Source: Hominifimenecus microfluidus
Lineage (GTDB): Bacteria > Bacillota > Clostridia > Lachnospirales > Lachnospiraceae
NCBI GenBank assembly: GCA_020687485.1
Contig: JAJEQR010000017.1
Coordinates: forward strand, 1-64,000
Direction of reading: 5' to 3'
DNA: 64,000 nucleotides
Shown: piece after piece, positions 52,711 through 59,328 of the stretch
How the letters are laid out: each line of letters begins with the position of its first letter
Numbering within the stretch: the first letter of the stretch is position 1
The notes under the pieces: generated by a model
The model's database searches: none
The model's input: only the letters and a program-made list of their open reading frames with translations
What the model was told of the DNA's origin: nothing
Translations under genes and position numbers: made by a program

Positions 52711-53065
52711 TGCGATTTACCTCCATTTCCACGTCTGCCTGCTGTACCAGCAGTGCATAGTAATTTTTTGTTTTGTAAGGCCGCGTTTTCGGCCTCTTGA
52801 ACTTTGCCTCATAGAAATGCTTTGCCACCACTTCCAGCGGCTGACCGTCTTTCTCATACATGGCAAGAAAGAAAAGCGGCAGCATTACTGCCATCATGCC
52901 AAGTGCGGCAAGGCTCAGATTCCCGCTGGATTTGAGCAAAAAGAAAACCGGAACGCCAATCAGCGCACCGGCTCCGAAGCAGAGAATCTGCCGTTTGGTC
53001 AGGTTCATAAAGACCTTGGTTTTGACCTTTGAAAGGTCTCGCGGCACAGAAATATAAGATGCCAT
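52673..53065 (-). CDS. PrgI-family membrane protein
   Basis: 130 aa with two membrane helices (LCFGAGALIGVPVFFLLKSS and LAALGMMAVMLPLFFLAMYE) and a basic C-terminal half. PrgI proteins (VirB3-like) pair with VirB4 in Gram-positive type IV secretion. GGAGGAATGATTC precedes ATG. Confidence 0.88.
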   Translation of the reverse strand: MASYISVPRDLSKVKTKVFMNLTKRQILCFGAGALIGVPVFFLLKSSGNLSLAALGMMAVMLPLFFLAMYEKDGQPLEVVAKHFYEAKFKRPKTRPYKTKNYYALLVQQADVEMEVNRIVQNSRKADSEE

Positions 53066-53082
53066 GAATCATTCCTCCTCTC

Positions 53083-53949
53083 TTAGTGCGCTGCAAACAC
53101 GGATTTCGCGAGGCTTCCCGTCTTAAACAGCGTAAATGCCAGCAAAACCGTATATCCCAAAACACCCCAAATGCTGCTGATAATGTTATCCGAAAAGGAC
53201 AGGTTCTGAATCAGAACTGCATAGATGCCTACACAGATCATGATAAGAAAGCCTTGGAATCCCAGTGCAAACAGGGAGCGCAGGTAGTTTTGACCGGTAT
53301 GGCTCTGCTCATGGTTTCCAAAGGTTGCGAATGGAATCGGCGCAAGGCTCACCATGAGATATATTTCCACCATTCGGCCATACACGATAACAAAGATGAT
53401 AGCCGACAATGCCAGCATCGTGACCTGAACCACAAATGTCTGCAAATACAGTCCCAGCAGCGGTCCCAAGTCCATGCCTTCCAGTGTGGCCTGCATCGCT
53501 GTCAGGGTCGCATCGCTGACGGACGTACTGCCGGAAATCAGACCGCCGCTTCGGGAGATCACTTGCTGCGCTACATCAAAGACAGCCATCGTGATATTGA
53601 ATGTGTTCGAGATCAGGGTCACTGCCAGAAAGGTCTTAAAGACCCATTTAAAAAATGTCCATGTCTCGAAATTTGCCAGATTGTTATGCTCAATGAGCAT
53701 CTGGATCAGCTCATAACAGGCGATGAAAGTCAGCACCATTCCGGCAATGGGCAGGATCACGGATTCCGAGATGTTGCGGATCATAGAAAAGACCGCAGGT
53801 GAAAAGTTCGCCGGTGTGGTTCCCACATCGCCTGCGATCTGTCCAACCTGCTGGTTGACCGAATCGAACATCCCTGAAAGATTTCCCATGATACCGCTGA
53901 TGATCATGCTTTTGAGCCAATCTGTGATCTGTTCAAGGATACTCTGCAT
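53083..53949 (-). CDS. VirB6/TrbL-like conjugal transfer membrane protein (CD1112 family)
   Basis: 288 aa with six to seven hydrophobic helices (ILPIAGMVLTFIACYELIQM, ILSAIIFVIVYGRMVEI-like, GFLIMICVGIYAVLIQNLSF, VLLAFTLFKTGSLAKSVFAA). The region VSLAPIPFATFGNHEQSHTG is the usual conserved loop. It forms the inner-membrane core of the channel. GGAGGCAGCTC precedes ATG. Confidence 0.9.
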   Translation of the reverse strand: MQSILEQITDWLKSMIISGIMGNLSGMFDSVNQQVGQIAGDVGTTPANFSPAVFSMIRNISESVILPIAGMVLTFIACYELIQMLIEHNNLANFETWTFFKWVFKTFLAVTLISNTFNITMAVFDVAQQVISRSGGLISGSTSVSDATLTAMQATLEGMDLGPLLGLYLQTFVVQVTMLALSAIIFVIVYGRMVEIYLMVSLAPIPFATFGNHEQSHTGQNYLRSLFALGFQGFLIMICVGIYAVLIQNLSFSDNIISSIWGVLGYTVLLAFTLFKTGSLAKSVFAAH

Positions 53950-53964
53950 GAGCTGCCTCCTTCC

Positions 53965-54063
53965 TTACGCAAACACGCCGAACAGCTTCGCCATCCGGGA
54001 CAGAAGCATGAACAGCTGAGAGAAAAGAGACAGTGCCGATGCAGTTGTAGTAAGAAACGCCAT
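53965..54063 (-). CDS. Small hydrophobic peptide (32 aa) in the tra operon
   Basis: ATG at 54063 preceded by an ideal AGGAGGACAAATCT, stop at 53965. Product: AFLTTTASALSLFSQLFMLL, then SRMAKLFGVFA. It is hydrophobic and probably a membrane peptide. It lies 15 bp before trbL. It is too short for standard gene calls, but the ribosome binding site is as good as those of its neighbours. Function unknown. Confidence 0.6.
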   Translation of the reverse strand: MAFLTTTASALSLFSQLFMLLSRMAKLFGVFA

Positions 54064-54129
54064 AGATTTGTCCTCCTGTAACTTGTCCGGCCTATCAGCC
54101 GGTGCGATTCTAAACTGCGGTTCTGCGCC

Positions 54130-54224
54130 ATACTTCCAACATGTGCACCTGCCAGAGAGCGCAGAAAATAGCCAGCTGCGGATATTGCCTGCACCTGACT
54201 ATGTAACAGGCAGCTTTCGCCGCC
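54130..54224 (-). ncRNA. Copy B of the repeated structured element, leader of the 32-aa peptide gene
   Basis: Contains, in minus-strand order: GC hairpin GGCGGC-GAAA-GCTGCC (54224-54209), TTACATAG (54206-54199), a hairpin formed by ATAGTCAG (54202-54195) and CTGGCTAT (54175-54168), and the motif GCAGGTGCACATG (about 54153-54141). It aligns block by block with copy C. Confidence 0.55.
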
Positions 54225-54255
54225 CGGTCGGAATCTTCGCTCCGACAGCCTTTGC

Positions 54256-54471
54256 TTAACCGAACAGACCGGAAAGCAGCGGCACCAGAGTCGTGCCGAT
54301 CAGTGCCACGCCGCCGCCAGCCATGAGCTGCTTCATGCCCTGAGACTTGGCACCGGGGTTGTCGTTGCCGTAGCCCTCCAGCAGGTTGATAGCTCCCCAG
54401 ATGCCGAGACCGGCACCCAGTGCGATGACGAGAGTCTGAAGAACGGTTACTGCGCTGTTGAAAAATGCCAT
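54256..54471 (-). CDS. Maff2-family small membrane protein
   Basis: 71 aa with two hydrophobic helices (VTVLQTLVIALGAGLGIWGA and GGGVALIGTTLVPLLSGLFG) joined by YGNDNPGAKSQGMKQLMA. This is the Maff2 pattern. It is likely the VirB2/pilin-like or channel-associated small subunit of the transfer apparatus; that role is inferred from position. GGAGGTAAACATTT precedes ATG. Confidence 0.88.
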   Translation of the reverse strand: MAFFNSAVTVLQTLVIALGAGLGIWGAINLLEGYGNDNPGAKSQGMKQLMAGGGVALIGTTLVPLLSGLFG

Positions 54472-54519
54472 AAATGTTTACCTCCTTGTACGCTGCGCCC
54501 TTATGGGCGAATGAATAGT

Positions 54520-54620
54520 GGTTTCCATCTGCATGTGCACCTGCAAATGGGCAAACATATAGCCAGGTCTCCAATCCTAATCAGAAACCTGGCTATGTAA
54601 AGAGGCGGCAGCTCGCCGCC
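54520..54620 (-). ncRNA. Copy C of the repeated structured element, leader of the Maff2 gene
   Basis: Minus-strand order: GC hairpin GGCGGC-GAGCT-GCCGCC (54620-54604), TTTACATAG, a 10-bp perfect hairpin ATAGCCAGGT/ACCTGGCTAT (54596-54587 with 54568-54559), then GCAGGTGCACATG (about 54544-54532). The same blocks occur in copy B. The GC hairpin may also end transcription from the virD4 side. Confidence 0.6.
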
Positions 54621-54664
54621 CCTTCTTATTCTGCACCCACGACATCTTCGTCACTGCAATAAAC

Positions 54665-54913
54665 TTACTTGGCATGATCTGCGTCAACCACTTCGTACTT
54701 ATCACCGGGCTTGAGCTTCAGCCGATGGTCAAGAAACGCCTCGATGCTGAATGTGTTTTTCTTATCAGCACCAGCAGTGAGCTTGTAGTTCGGATGCTGG
54801 GTCAGATCATATTTATCTGACTTGAACGGTCTCACACCGCGCAGCTGCAAAATGCACTTTCCGCCATCCAACACAGCCAGTTCATCCACCGAGGCCAGGT
54901 CTTTGCCACATTG
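54665..54913 (-). pseudogene. C-terminal fragment of VirD4/TcpA coupling protein (CD1115 type)
   Basis: Reads QCGKDLASVDELAVLDGGKC, ILQLRGVRPFKSDKYDLTQH, ending LKPGDKYEVVDADHAK. This is the C-terminal end of the clostridial VirD4-like coupling ATPase (ILQLRGVRPFLSDKYD is the family hallmark). A TGA at 54916-54914 interrupts the frame, and the sequence beyond is unrelated. The Walker boxes and membrane part, some 500 residues, are not next to it. Either a deletion or an insertion separated the two parts. Confidence 0.75.
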
Positions 54914-54933
54914 TCAAGTGATGAATTCAAGAA

Positions 54934-54971
54934 AACGGCAGCCGCAAAGAAAAATCTTTGTGGCTGCCGTT
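54934..54971. terminator. Strong 17-bp hairpin at the virD4 breakpoint
   Basis: Arms AACGGCAGCCGCAAAGA and TCTTTGTGGCTGCCGTT (one G-U) with loop AAAA. No T-run follows, so it may be a terminator or part of an inserted element's end. Confidence 0.5.
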
Positions 54972-55398
54972 CTAATTGGCGGCTTGAAGCAAAAAAATCC
55001 CCGGTTGTACCAGGGAAATAAAAACTTTAGTATAGCCTAAAAGAGAAAGCTAGCGCCTTGAGGCGCGGCCAAGTAGAGTGGGCTTAAAGCCTGCGTCCCG
55101 AGCCACCCGTTTTACGGGTGGCAGCGACTCCTTGTCTGTTTATCTTATACTTGTCAATTTATATTATCCAATAATGTGAATTATAATATGACAGTACGGA
55201 TGCATATTATAGAAACATAACTTTGAAAGAATCAAGCATAACCTGTGGAGTGACTCTTCAACGGATAAACTATTTTCACTTCATACAGTTCCGACATATG
55301 GAATAAGGAACACCAATCGCCCTCAATACAACTTTCTTTCTATTAGTTAAAAATGCACATAATCAAAAAAGAAAATCGACTTATTTTAGACAAATTCA
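54972..55398. other. Non-coding, AT-rich stretch with an IS200/IS605-like end
   Basis: No gene. At 55020-55135 the sequence contains GGCTTAAAGCCTGCGTCCCG followed by the hairpin GCCACCCGT-TTT-ACGGGTGGC (55102-55122), resembling the structured ends of IS200/IS605 elements. No transposase is present, so at most a relic remains. The following 260 bp are AT-rich with nothing I can name. Confidence 0.4.
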
Positions 55399-55427
55399 TT
55401 GACAAGTTCTGCTTTAGGTGATAAAAT
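55399..55427 (+). promoter_or_regulatory. Strong promoter of the leader-peptide cargo operon
   Basis: TTGACA (55399-55404), 17 bp, TAAAAT (55422-55427). It is followed 43 bp later by the leader ORF. Confidence 0.75.
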
Positions 55428-55470
55428 AAAAGTGAAAAGTCGAAATTTATATTGTTGGGAGGTAAGACCG

Positions 55471-55575
55471 ATGATTTGTTTTAAGGTTAAGTTGCCTAAC
55501 TTAATAATGGAGCATTTTTACCGACGCTGCCAGCTTTGGAGGCTTAGAATTAAAATTGTTTCTATTTGCGCATAA
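55471..55575 (+). CDS. Leader peptide (34 aa) of an attenuator
   Basis: ATG at 55471 after GGGAGGTAAGACCG. Product: MICFKVKLPNLIMEHFYRRC, then QLWRLRIKIVSICA. Its last codons overlap the first arm of the terminator hairpin at 55568-55606, the classic layout for transcription attenuation set by ribosome movement. The peptide is basic with aromatic residues. The arrangement recalls the leaders of ribosomal-protection tet genes such as tet(M), but no tet gene follows. Confidence 0.65.
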   Translation: MICFKVKLPNLIMEHFYRRCQLWRLRIKIVSICA

Positions 55576-55612
55576 GTTAGGCATGATTATTTGTCTACTT
55601 ATGCGCTTTTTT
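55568..55612 (+). terminator. Attenuator hairpin in the leader
   Basis: 9-bp perfect arms GCGCATAAG (55568-55576) and CTTATGCGC (55598-55606), then TTTTTT. It lies between leader peptide and first structural gene. Confidence 0.75.
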
Positions 55613-55642
55613 ATTTGAATTTTCAGTATTAGCAGAAAGGAA

Positions 55643-55849
55643 GTGTTATACATAGATAACATATGGCTTATCCTTTTGCTTCTATTAAGTTTTTTTATGA
55701 TTTTTAAGCCGGAACTTTTATGGAAAATTGAACACTTCTTTTCTGTAAAAGGCGGTGAACCTACAGATTTATATCTTGGTTTGATGCGGGTTGCTGGAGT
55801 ATTCTTTTTTATTGCATCCATCATTTGCATTATTGTTTTGGTTTTATAA
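55643..55849 (+). CDS. Small membrane protein (DUF6199-like)
   Basis: 68 aa with two hydrophobic helices (IWLILLLLLSFFMIFKPELL and LMRVAGVFFFIASIICIIVL) around KGGEPTDLYLGLMR. This two-helix layout with GEPTDLYL resembles DUF6199. The GTG at 55643 is used; AGAAAGGA is close in front. It is followed by a secreted protein gene in the same transcription unit. Function unknown. Confidence 0.6.
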   Translation: MLYIDNIWLILLLLLSFFMIFKPELLWKIEHFFSVKGGEPTDLYLGLMRVAGVFFFIASIICIIVLVL

Positions 55850-55866
55850 GAGAAGGGGGGCTTTTA

Positions 55867-56889
55867 ATGAAAAAGCTAACACGTAAGATTGTTGCACTTA
55901 CTCTTTCCTTGGTTATGTGCATAAGTTTTTCTAACACTACTTTTGCTTATGCCGACAACGAGAATATCAGTTCTTCTGCTGAAGCAAGCAAAGTGAATTG
56001 GTGGAAGATTGGCTGGATTATCCTTTCAGATTATGTGGAAAAGCTTATCGATCTCGATGGACAGAGTGAAAAGGATAGTAGTTGGGCCTATCTTGTTTCA
56101 CCTAGCATAGAATATAACACGGGTGATATGGGGCCTGAGGTTTATTTTCGTCCAGAAGTAGATAACAGCGTTGGTTCTATCCGTATGCATGGACATAGGA
56201 TTATCTTTGTCGATATTTTTACACAGATTGCACTCATCTTGTCAGATGCCTCTGGTGATACGGTAAGTCAAGCAACTACTGGTACAAATCAGTATATGTT
56301 TTATACAAAGAAAGCAGGAGACAGTTCTGGTACATGGAAAGCACAGTTTGTTTCAACTGAGACATACAAATGGCAGTTGTATTATGCCCATTATTACAAT
56401 GCCAATGCTCGTTCAAGTGTTCCTATGACGGAAGATGGATTTTACTTTGGGGATAATAACAGAGTTTATCAATTCTCTGTTGCAGAATCTTACAGACTTA
56501 ATTCTCTTCCTCCAGAGGTTGTTGATATGACACAACTTAATGCTCAATTTATTAATCCTGCTGATGGAAAAACTGTAGATTATCTCAAAGACTTTAATGC
56601 TGGAGATCAAGTTCATTTCTCTGATATAATTATTGACATTAGTTATGATGCGACTGAGGATGCGACTACATTTTATTTTACCGAGGATACTTATGAGGAA
56701 AACATAGGATGGAAATTTGCAGGAAATCTTCTTGACCAATATTCCGCTGGTGATGTTCTGAATCTAACTTTTGATGTGTTGAATGTCGGAAACTATCAGG
56801 GCATTACTTTTGAAAGCCTCGACTACTTTGAAGCAGCTTACGCGCATAATAACGGTGCCGCTTATCCCAATATTCAAGATTACCAATAA
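55867..56889 (+). CDS. Secreted protein of unknown function
   Basis: 340 aa from the ATG at 55867 (GAAGGGGGGCTTTTA). Residues 1-31 form a signal peptide (KIVALTLSLVMCISFSNTTF ending before YADNEN). The mature part is rich in Tyr, Asp and Asn with likely beta structure (SIEYNTGDMGPEVYFRPEVD, LYYAHYYNANARSSVPMTED, DATEDATTFYFTEDTYEENI). No catalytic motif, no wall anchor (LPXTG) and no further membrane helix was seen. Base composition is clearly more AT-rich than the flanking ICE. A terminator follows. Confidence 0.65.
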   Translation: MKKLTRKIVALTLSLVMCISFSNTTFAYADNENISSSAEASKVNWWKIGWIILSDYVEKLIDLDGQSEKDSSWAYLVSPSIEYNTGDMGPEVYFRPEVDNSVGSIRMHGHRIIFVDIFTQIALILSDASGDTVSQATTGTNQYMFYTKKAGDSSGTWKAQFVSTETYKWQLYYAHYYNANARSSVPMTEDGFYFGDNNRVYQFSVAESYRLNSLPPEVVDMTQLNAQFINPADGKTVDYLKDFNAGDQVHFSDIIIDISYDATEDATTFYFTEDTYEENIGWKFAGNLLDQYSAGDVLNLTFDVLNVGNYQGITFESLDYFEAAYAHNNGAAYPNIQDYQ

Positions 56890-56919
56890 TTTGATTTTGA
56901 CATAAGGACTTATAGAAGA

Positions 56920-56958
56920 GGGCGTGTTGCGGATAATTTTCTGCAACGCGCCCTTTTT
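56920..56958 (+). terminator. Terminator of the secreted-protein operon
   Basis: 11-bp stem GGGCGTGTTGC/GCAACGCGCCC with 12-nt loop and TTTTT. A second inverted repeat of about 17 bp (56975-57018, arms containing AAATAAAGTTATCCC) follows. Confidence 0.8.
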
Positions 56959-57087
56959 AGTATGCTTTAGCAAAATAAAGTTATCCCTTTTACTCTGGCC
57001 AAAGGAATAACTTTATTGCCTGATAGCATTAAAAGAAAATTGTTGTATCACTTTTGATATAAATTAAAAGTATTTAGCGTCTAAATT

Positions 57088-58728
57088 CTACCTTGACATT
57101 TCCCCAACAAAATTGTAAATAATCTTAACCTCCTGTGTCCTCTGACCATCAATCTTCTTGATTTCTCCAATCAGAATCCGGCTAATGAGCCGGTTCAGCA
57201 CCGCCTCGTCCAGTTCCTCGATGGCGGCATAGCGCCGGATTTCCTTGATAAAAGTGCGGACTTCGCTTTCTTGCGCATCGGCACGACCTTGCATCATTGC
57301 CAGGTCATGCAGGCGTTTCTGGTTGGATTCCTGCTCCTGTTCCAGCGCCGCCGTCAGCTTCACAAACCGCTGCTCGGTCAGGATGCCTTTGGCCTTATCG
57401 GTGTACAGGCTCAGGAACATCCCGTCAATTTCCTGATTTCGGGCTTCCAGCCGCAGGCGTTCCTTTTCTGTCTGGGAGGCGTCCACCAGATACCGGTGCT
57501 CCATCCGGCGGCTGAGCCGCTGGTAGAACGCATCGGCATCCTTCATAGCCTGCGCCGCCAGTTCCTGAATGTCTTTCAGCACCAGATTGTATAAATCCCT
57601 GGCCTCGATCTTGTGGCTGGAACAGACCTTGCAGCCCATGCGGTTGTAGGTCTGGCAGATATAGTACGCCTTGTCAATCGGCTCCCGCATTTCGCCGGTG
57701 AAGCGGTTCTTCCCGGTTCGGCCCACTTTCTCATACCGCACCTGCATGGACTTCCCGCAGGTGGCGCAGTAGACCAGACCGTGGAACAGATTATAAAAGG
57801 GGCAGGAATTCCCCTGAATGGTCGGCCTGCGGTCAATGAGTTCCTGCACCTGTTCCCATTCCTCCGGCGTCACAATGGCCTCATGGCAGCCCTCGATCAC
57901 TTCCCACTGGTCACGGGGAATAATGTCATAGGTGTTGGAGCGGATGCCTTTCTGATGCGTCCGAAAGACCAAATGTGCGCCCTTATAGAATGGATTTCTC
58001 AGGATGTGACTGATTCTGGCTCCGCCCCAGAAATAATAGTTGGCGTCAAACTCCGTGTTGGCTTTGACATGGGTGATTGGGATTTTTTCTTCCATCAGAC
58101 GTTTGGAAATCCTCATGCAGCCCAGCCCGTCAAGGGCATAGTCATAGATTTTGCGGATGATTGGCGCTGTCTCAGGGTCAATGATGAGATGCCCCTTGTC
58201 CTCCGGGTCACGCATCAGGCCGAAGGGCGGCGTCCCTCCGCAGAACTTCCCCTGCCGGGAGCGGGTGGTGATGCCTGCCAGCACCTTTTTAGAAATATCC
58301 CGGCTGTACATATCGTTCAGGATATTCTTAAAGGGCGTAATGTCCATCTCCTGACGGGTCAGGCTGTCCACGCCGTCCGTGATGGCGATATAGCGTACAT
58401 TGTGTTTGGGGAAAAAGATTTCGATATAGCTGCCAGCTTCAATATAGTTCCTACCAAGCCTGGATAGGTCTTTGGTGATGACGCAGCCGATCTTCCCCGC
58501 CTCAATGTCAGCGATCATGCGCTGGAAGGCAGGGCGGTTGAAATTGCGGCCCGTATAGCCGTCATCCACATAATATTCATACTGGAACATTCCATGCTTT
58601 TCAGCAAAGTCCCGAAGCATGATTTTCTGGTTGCTGATGCTCATACTCTCGTTGTCGCCGCCGTCATCCAGAGAGATGCGGCAGTAGAGAGCGGTGATTT
58701 TCTCATAGACTTGTTTTTTCCTGCTCAT
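57088..58728 (-). CDS. Large serine recombinase (integrase of a mobilizable element)
   Basis: 546 aa. The resolvase-type catalytic domain begins TALYCRISLDDGGDNESMSI (nucleophile Ser in YCRIS) with DDGYTGRNFNRPAFQRMIAD and CVITKDLSRLGRNYIEAGSY. A recombinase domain follows (GGTPPFGLMRDPEDKGHLII), then a zinc ribbon (LVYCATCGKSMQVRYEKVGR with a later CKVCSSHK), a coiled coil, and a C-terminal DUF4368-like end (EIKKIDGQRTQEVKIIYNFV). It integrates and excises the element at 57.0-64 kb. AAGGAGAACGCT precedes ATG. Confidence 0.93.
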   Translation of the reverse strand: MSRKKQVYEKITALYCRISLDDGGDNESMSISNQKIMLRDFAEKHGMFQYEYYVDDGYTGRNFNRPAFQRMIADIEAGKIGCVITKDLSRLGRNYIEAGSYIEIFFPKHNVRYIAITDGVDSLTRQEMDITPFKNILNDMYSRDISKKVLAGITTRSRQGKFCGGTPPFGLMRDPEDKGHLIIDPETAPIIRKIYDYALDGLGCMRISKRLMEEKIPITHVKANTEFDANYYFWGGARISHILRNPFYKGAHLVFRTHQKGIRSNTYDIIPRDQWEVIEGCHEAIVTPEEWEQVQELIDRRPTIQGNSCPFYNLFHGLVYCATCGKSMQVRYEKVGRTGKNRFTGEMREPIDKAYYICQTYNRMGCKVCSSHKIEARDLYNLVLKDIQELAAQAMKDADAFYQRLSRRMEHRYLVDASQTEKERLRLEARNQEIDGMFLSLYTDKAKGILTEQRFVKLTAALEQEQESNQKRLHDLAMMQGRADAQESEVRTFIKEIRRYAAIEELDEAVLNRLISRILIGEIKKIDGQRTQEVKIIYNFVGEMSR

Positions 58729-58746
58729 AGCGTTCTCCTTCTATGA

Positions 58747-58782
58747 ACAGGGACACGATACCATTATAGTACCATGTCCCTG
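58747..58782. repeat. Imperfect inverted repeat upstream of the recombinase gene
   Basis: CAGGGACACGATAC and GTACCATGTCCCTG, 14-bp arms with two mismatches around 7 nt. It lies between the recombinase start and the 55-aa gene. Likely an operator, terminator or recombination-related site. Confidence 0.45.
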
Positions 58783-58800
58783 CCCCTGAATCAACCGTTT

Positions 58801-58968
58801 TTACGCAGCGTTTTCGGCCATTTCCCGCTGTTCCAGCCATTCCTCGAAGTGTTCGCAGGTCTGGCGCTCGATCAGCTGCTCAAAGGCTTCCCGCATGGAC
58901 TTCTCCCCGGAGAACTCCCGCACCACCACAAAACGGACTTTATTTTTCTGCTGTTTGCTTTTTTCCAT
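58801..58968 (-). CDS. Small protein (55 aa) next to the recombinase, possible excision factor
   Basis: ATG at 58968 after GGAGGTAGCCT, stop at 58801. Product: EKSKQQKNKVRFVVVREFSG, then EKSMREAFEQLIERQTCEHF. Basic start, acidic end. Small genes at this place in related elements are often annotated hypothetical; an excision or regulatory role is inference. Confidence 0.6.
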   Translation of the reverse strand: MEKSKQQKNKVRFVVVREFSGEKSMREAFEQLIERQTCEHFEEWLEQREMAENAA

Positions 58969-59007
58969 AGGCTACCTCCATAGAGTAGCAGGCCAGACGG
59001 CAGCACT

Positions 59008-59328
59008 GGCAACGAAGTCCGGCAACGAACCTCTGAAAACCTGTAAACTACCGTCTGACCTGCAAATCTTACTTTATCAATTTTCTTGAAAAATCTCGTT
59101 GTTTTCGTTGCCGGAGATAGAGATAGATATTAGAAAATACCTTATTTACAGGCTTTTTCCGTATCCAGACCGGAGAATCCCCGGCAACAAACCCGGCAAC
59201 CAAGTGGCAACCATCCCGGCAACAGACCGCTAATTTTATGCGATCCACTCCTTCGGCAGTTCCAGCTGGCAGCATTCTTCCTCGGTCAGCTCCACAAATC
59301 CATCTTCGTTGCCGGGCAGTTCGTTGCC
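59008..59328. repeat. Cluster of nine GGCAAC/GTTGCC motifs (iteron-like)
   Basis: GGCAAC or its complement starts at 59008, 59021, 59107, 59183, 59195, 59206, 59218, 59308 and 59323, often extended to CCGGCAAC. It covers the non-coding gap after the VirE-like gene (58969-59235) and runs into its 3' end. Such spacing resembles iterons bound by a replication initiator. Confidence 0.5.
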
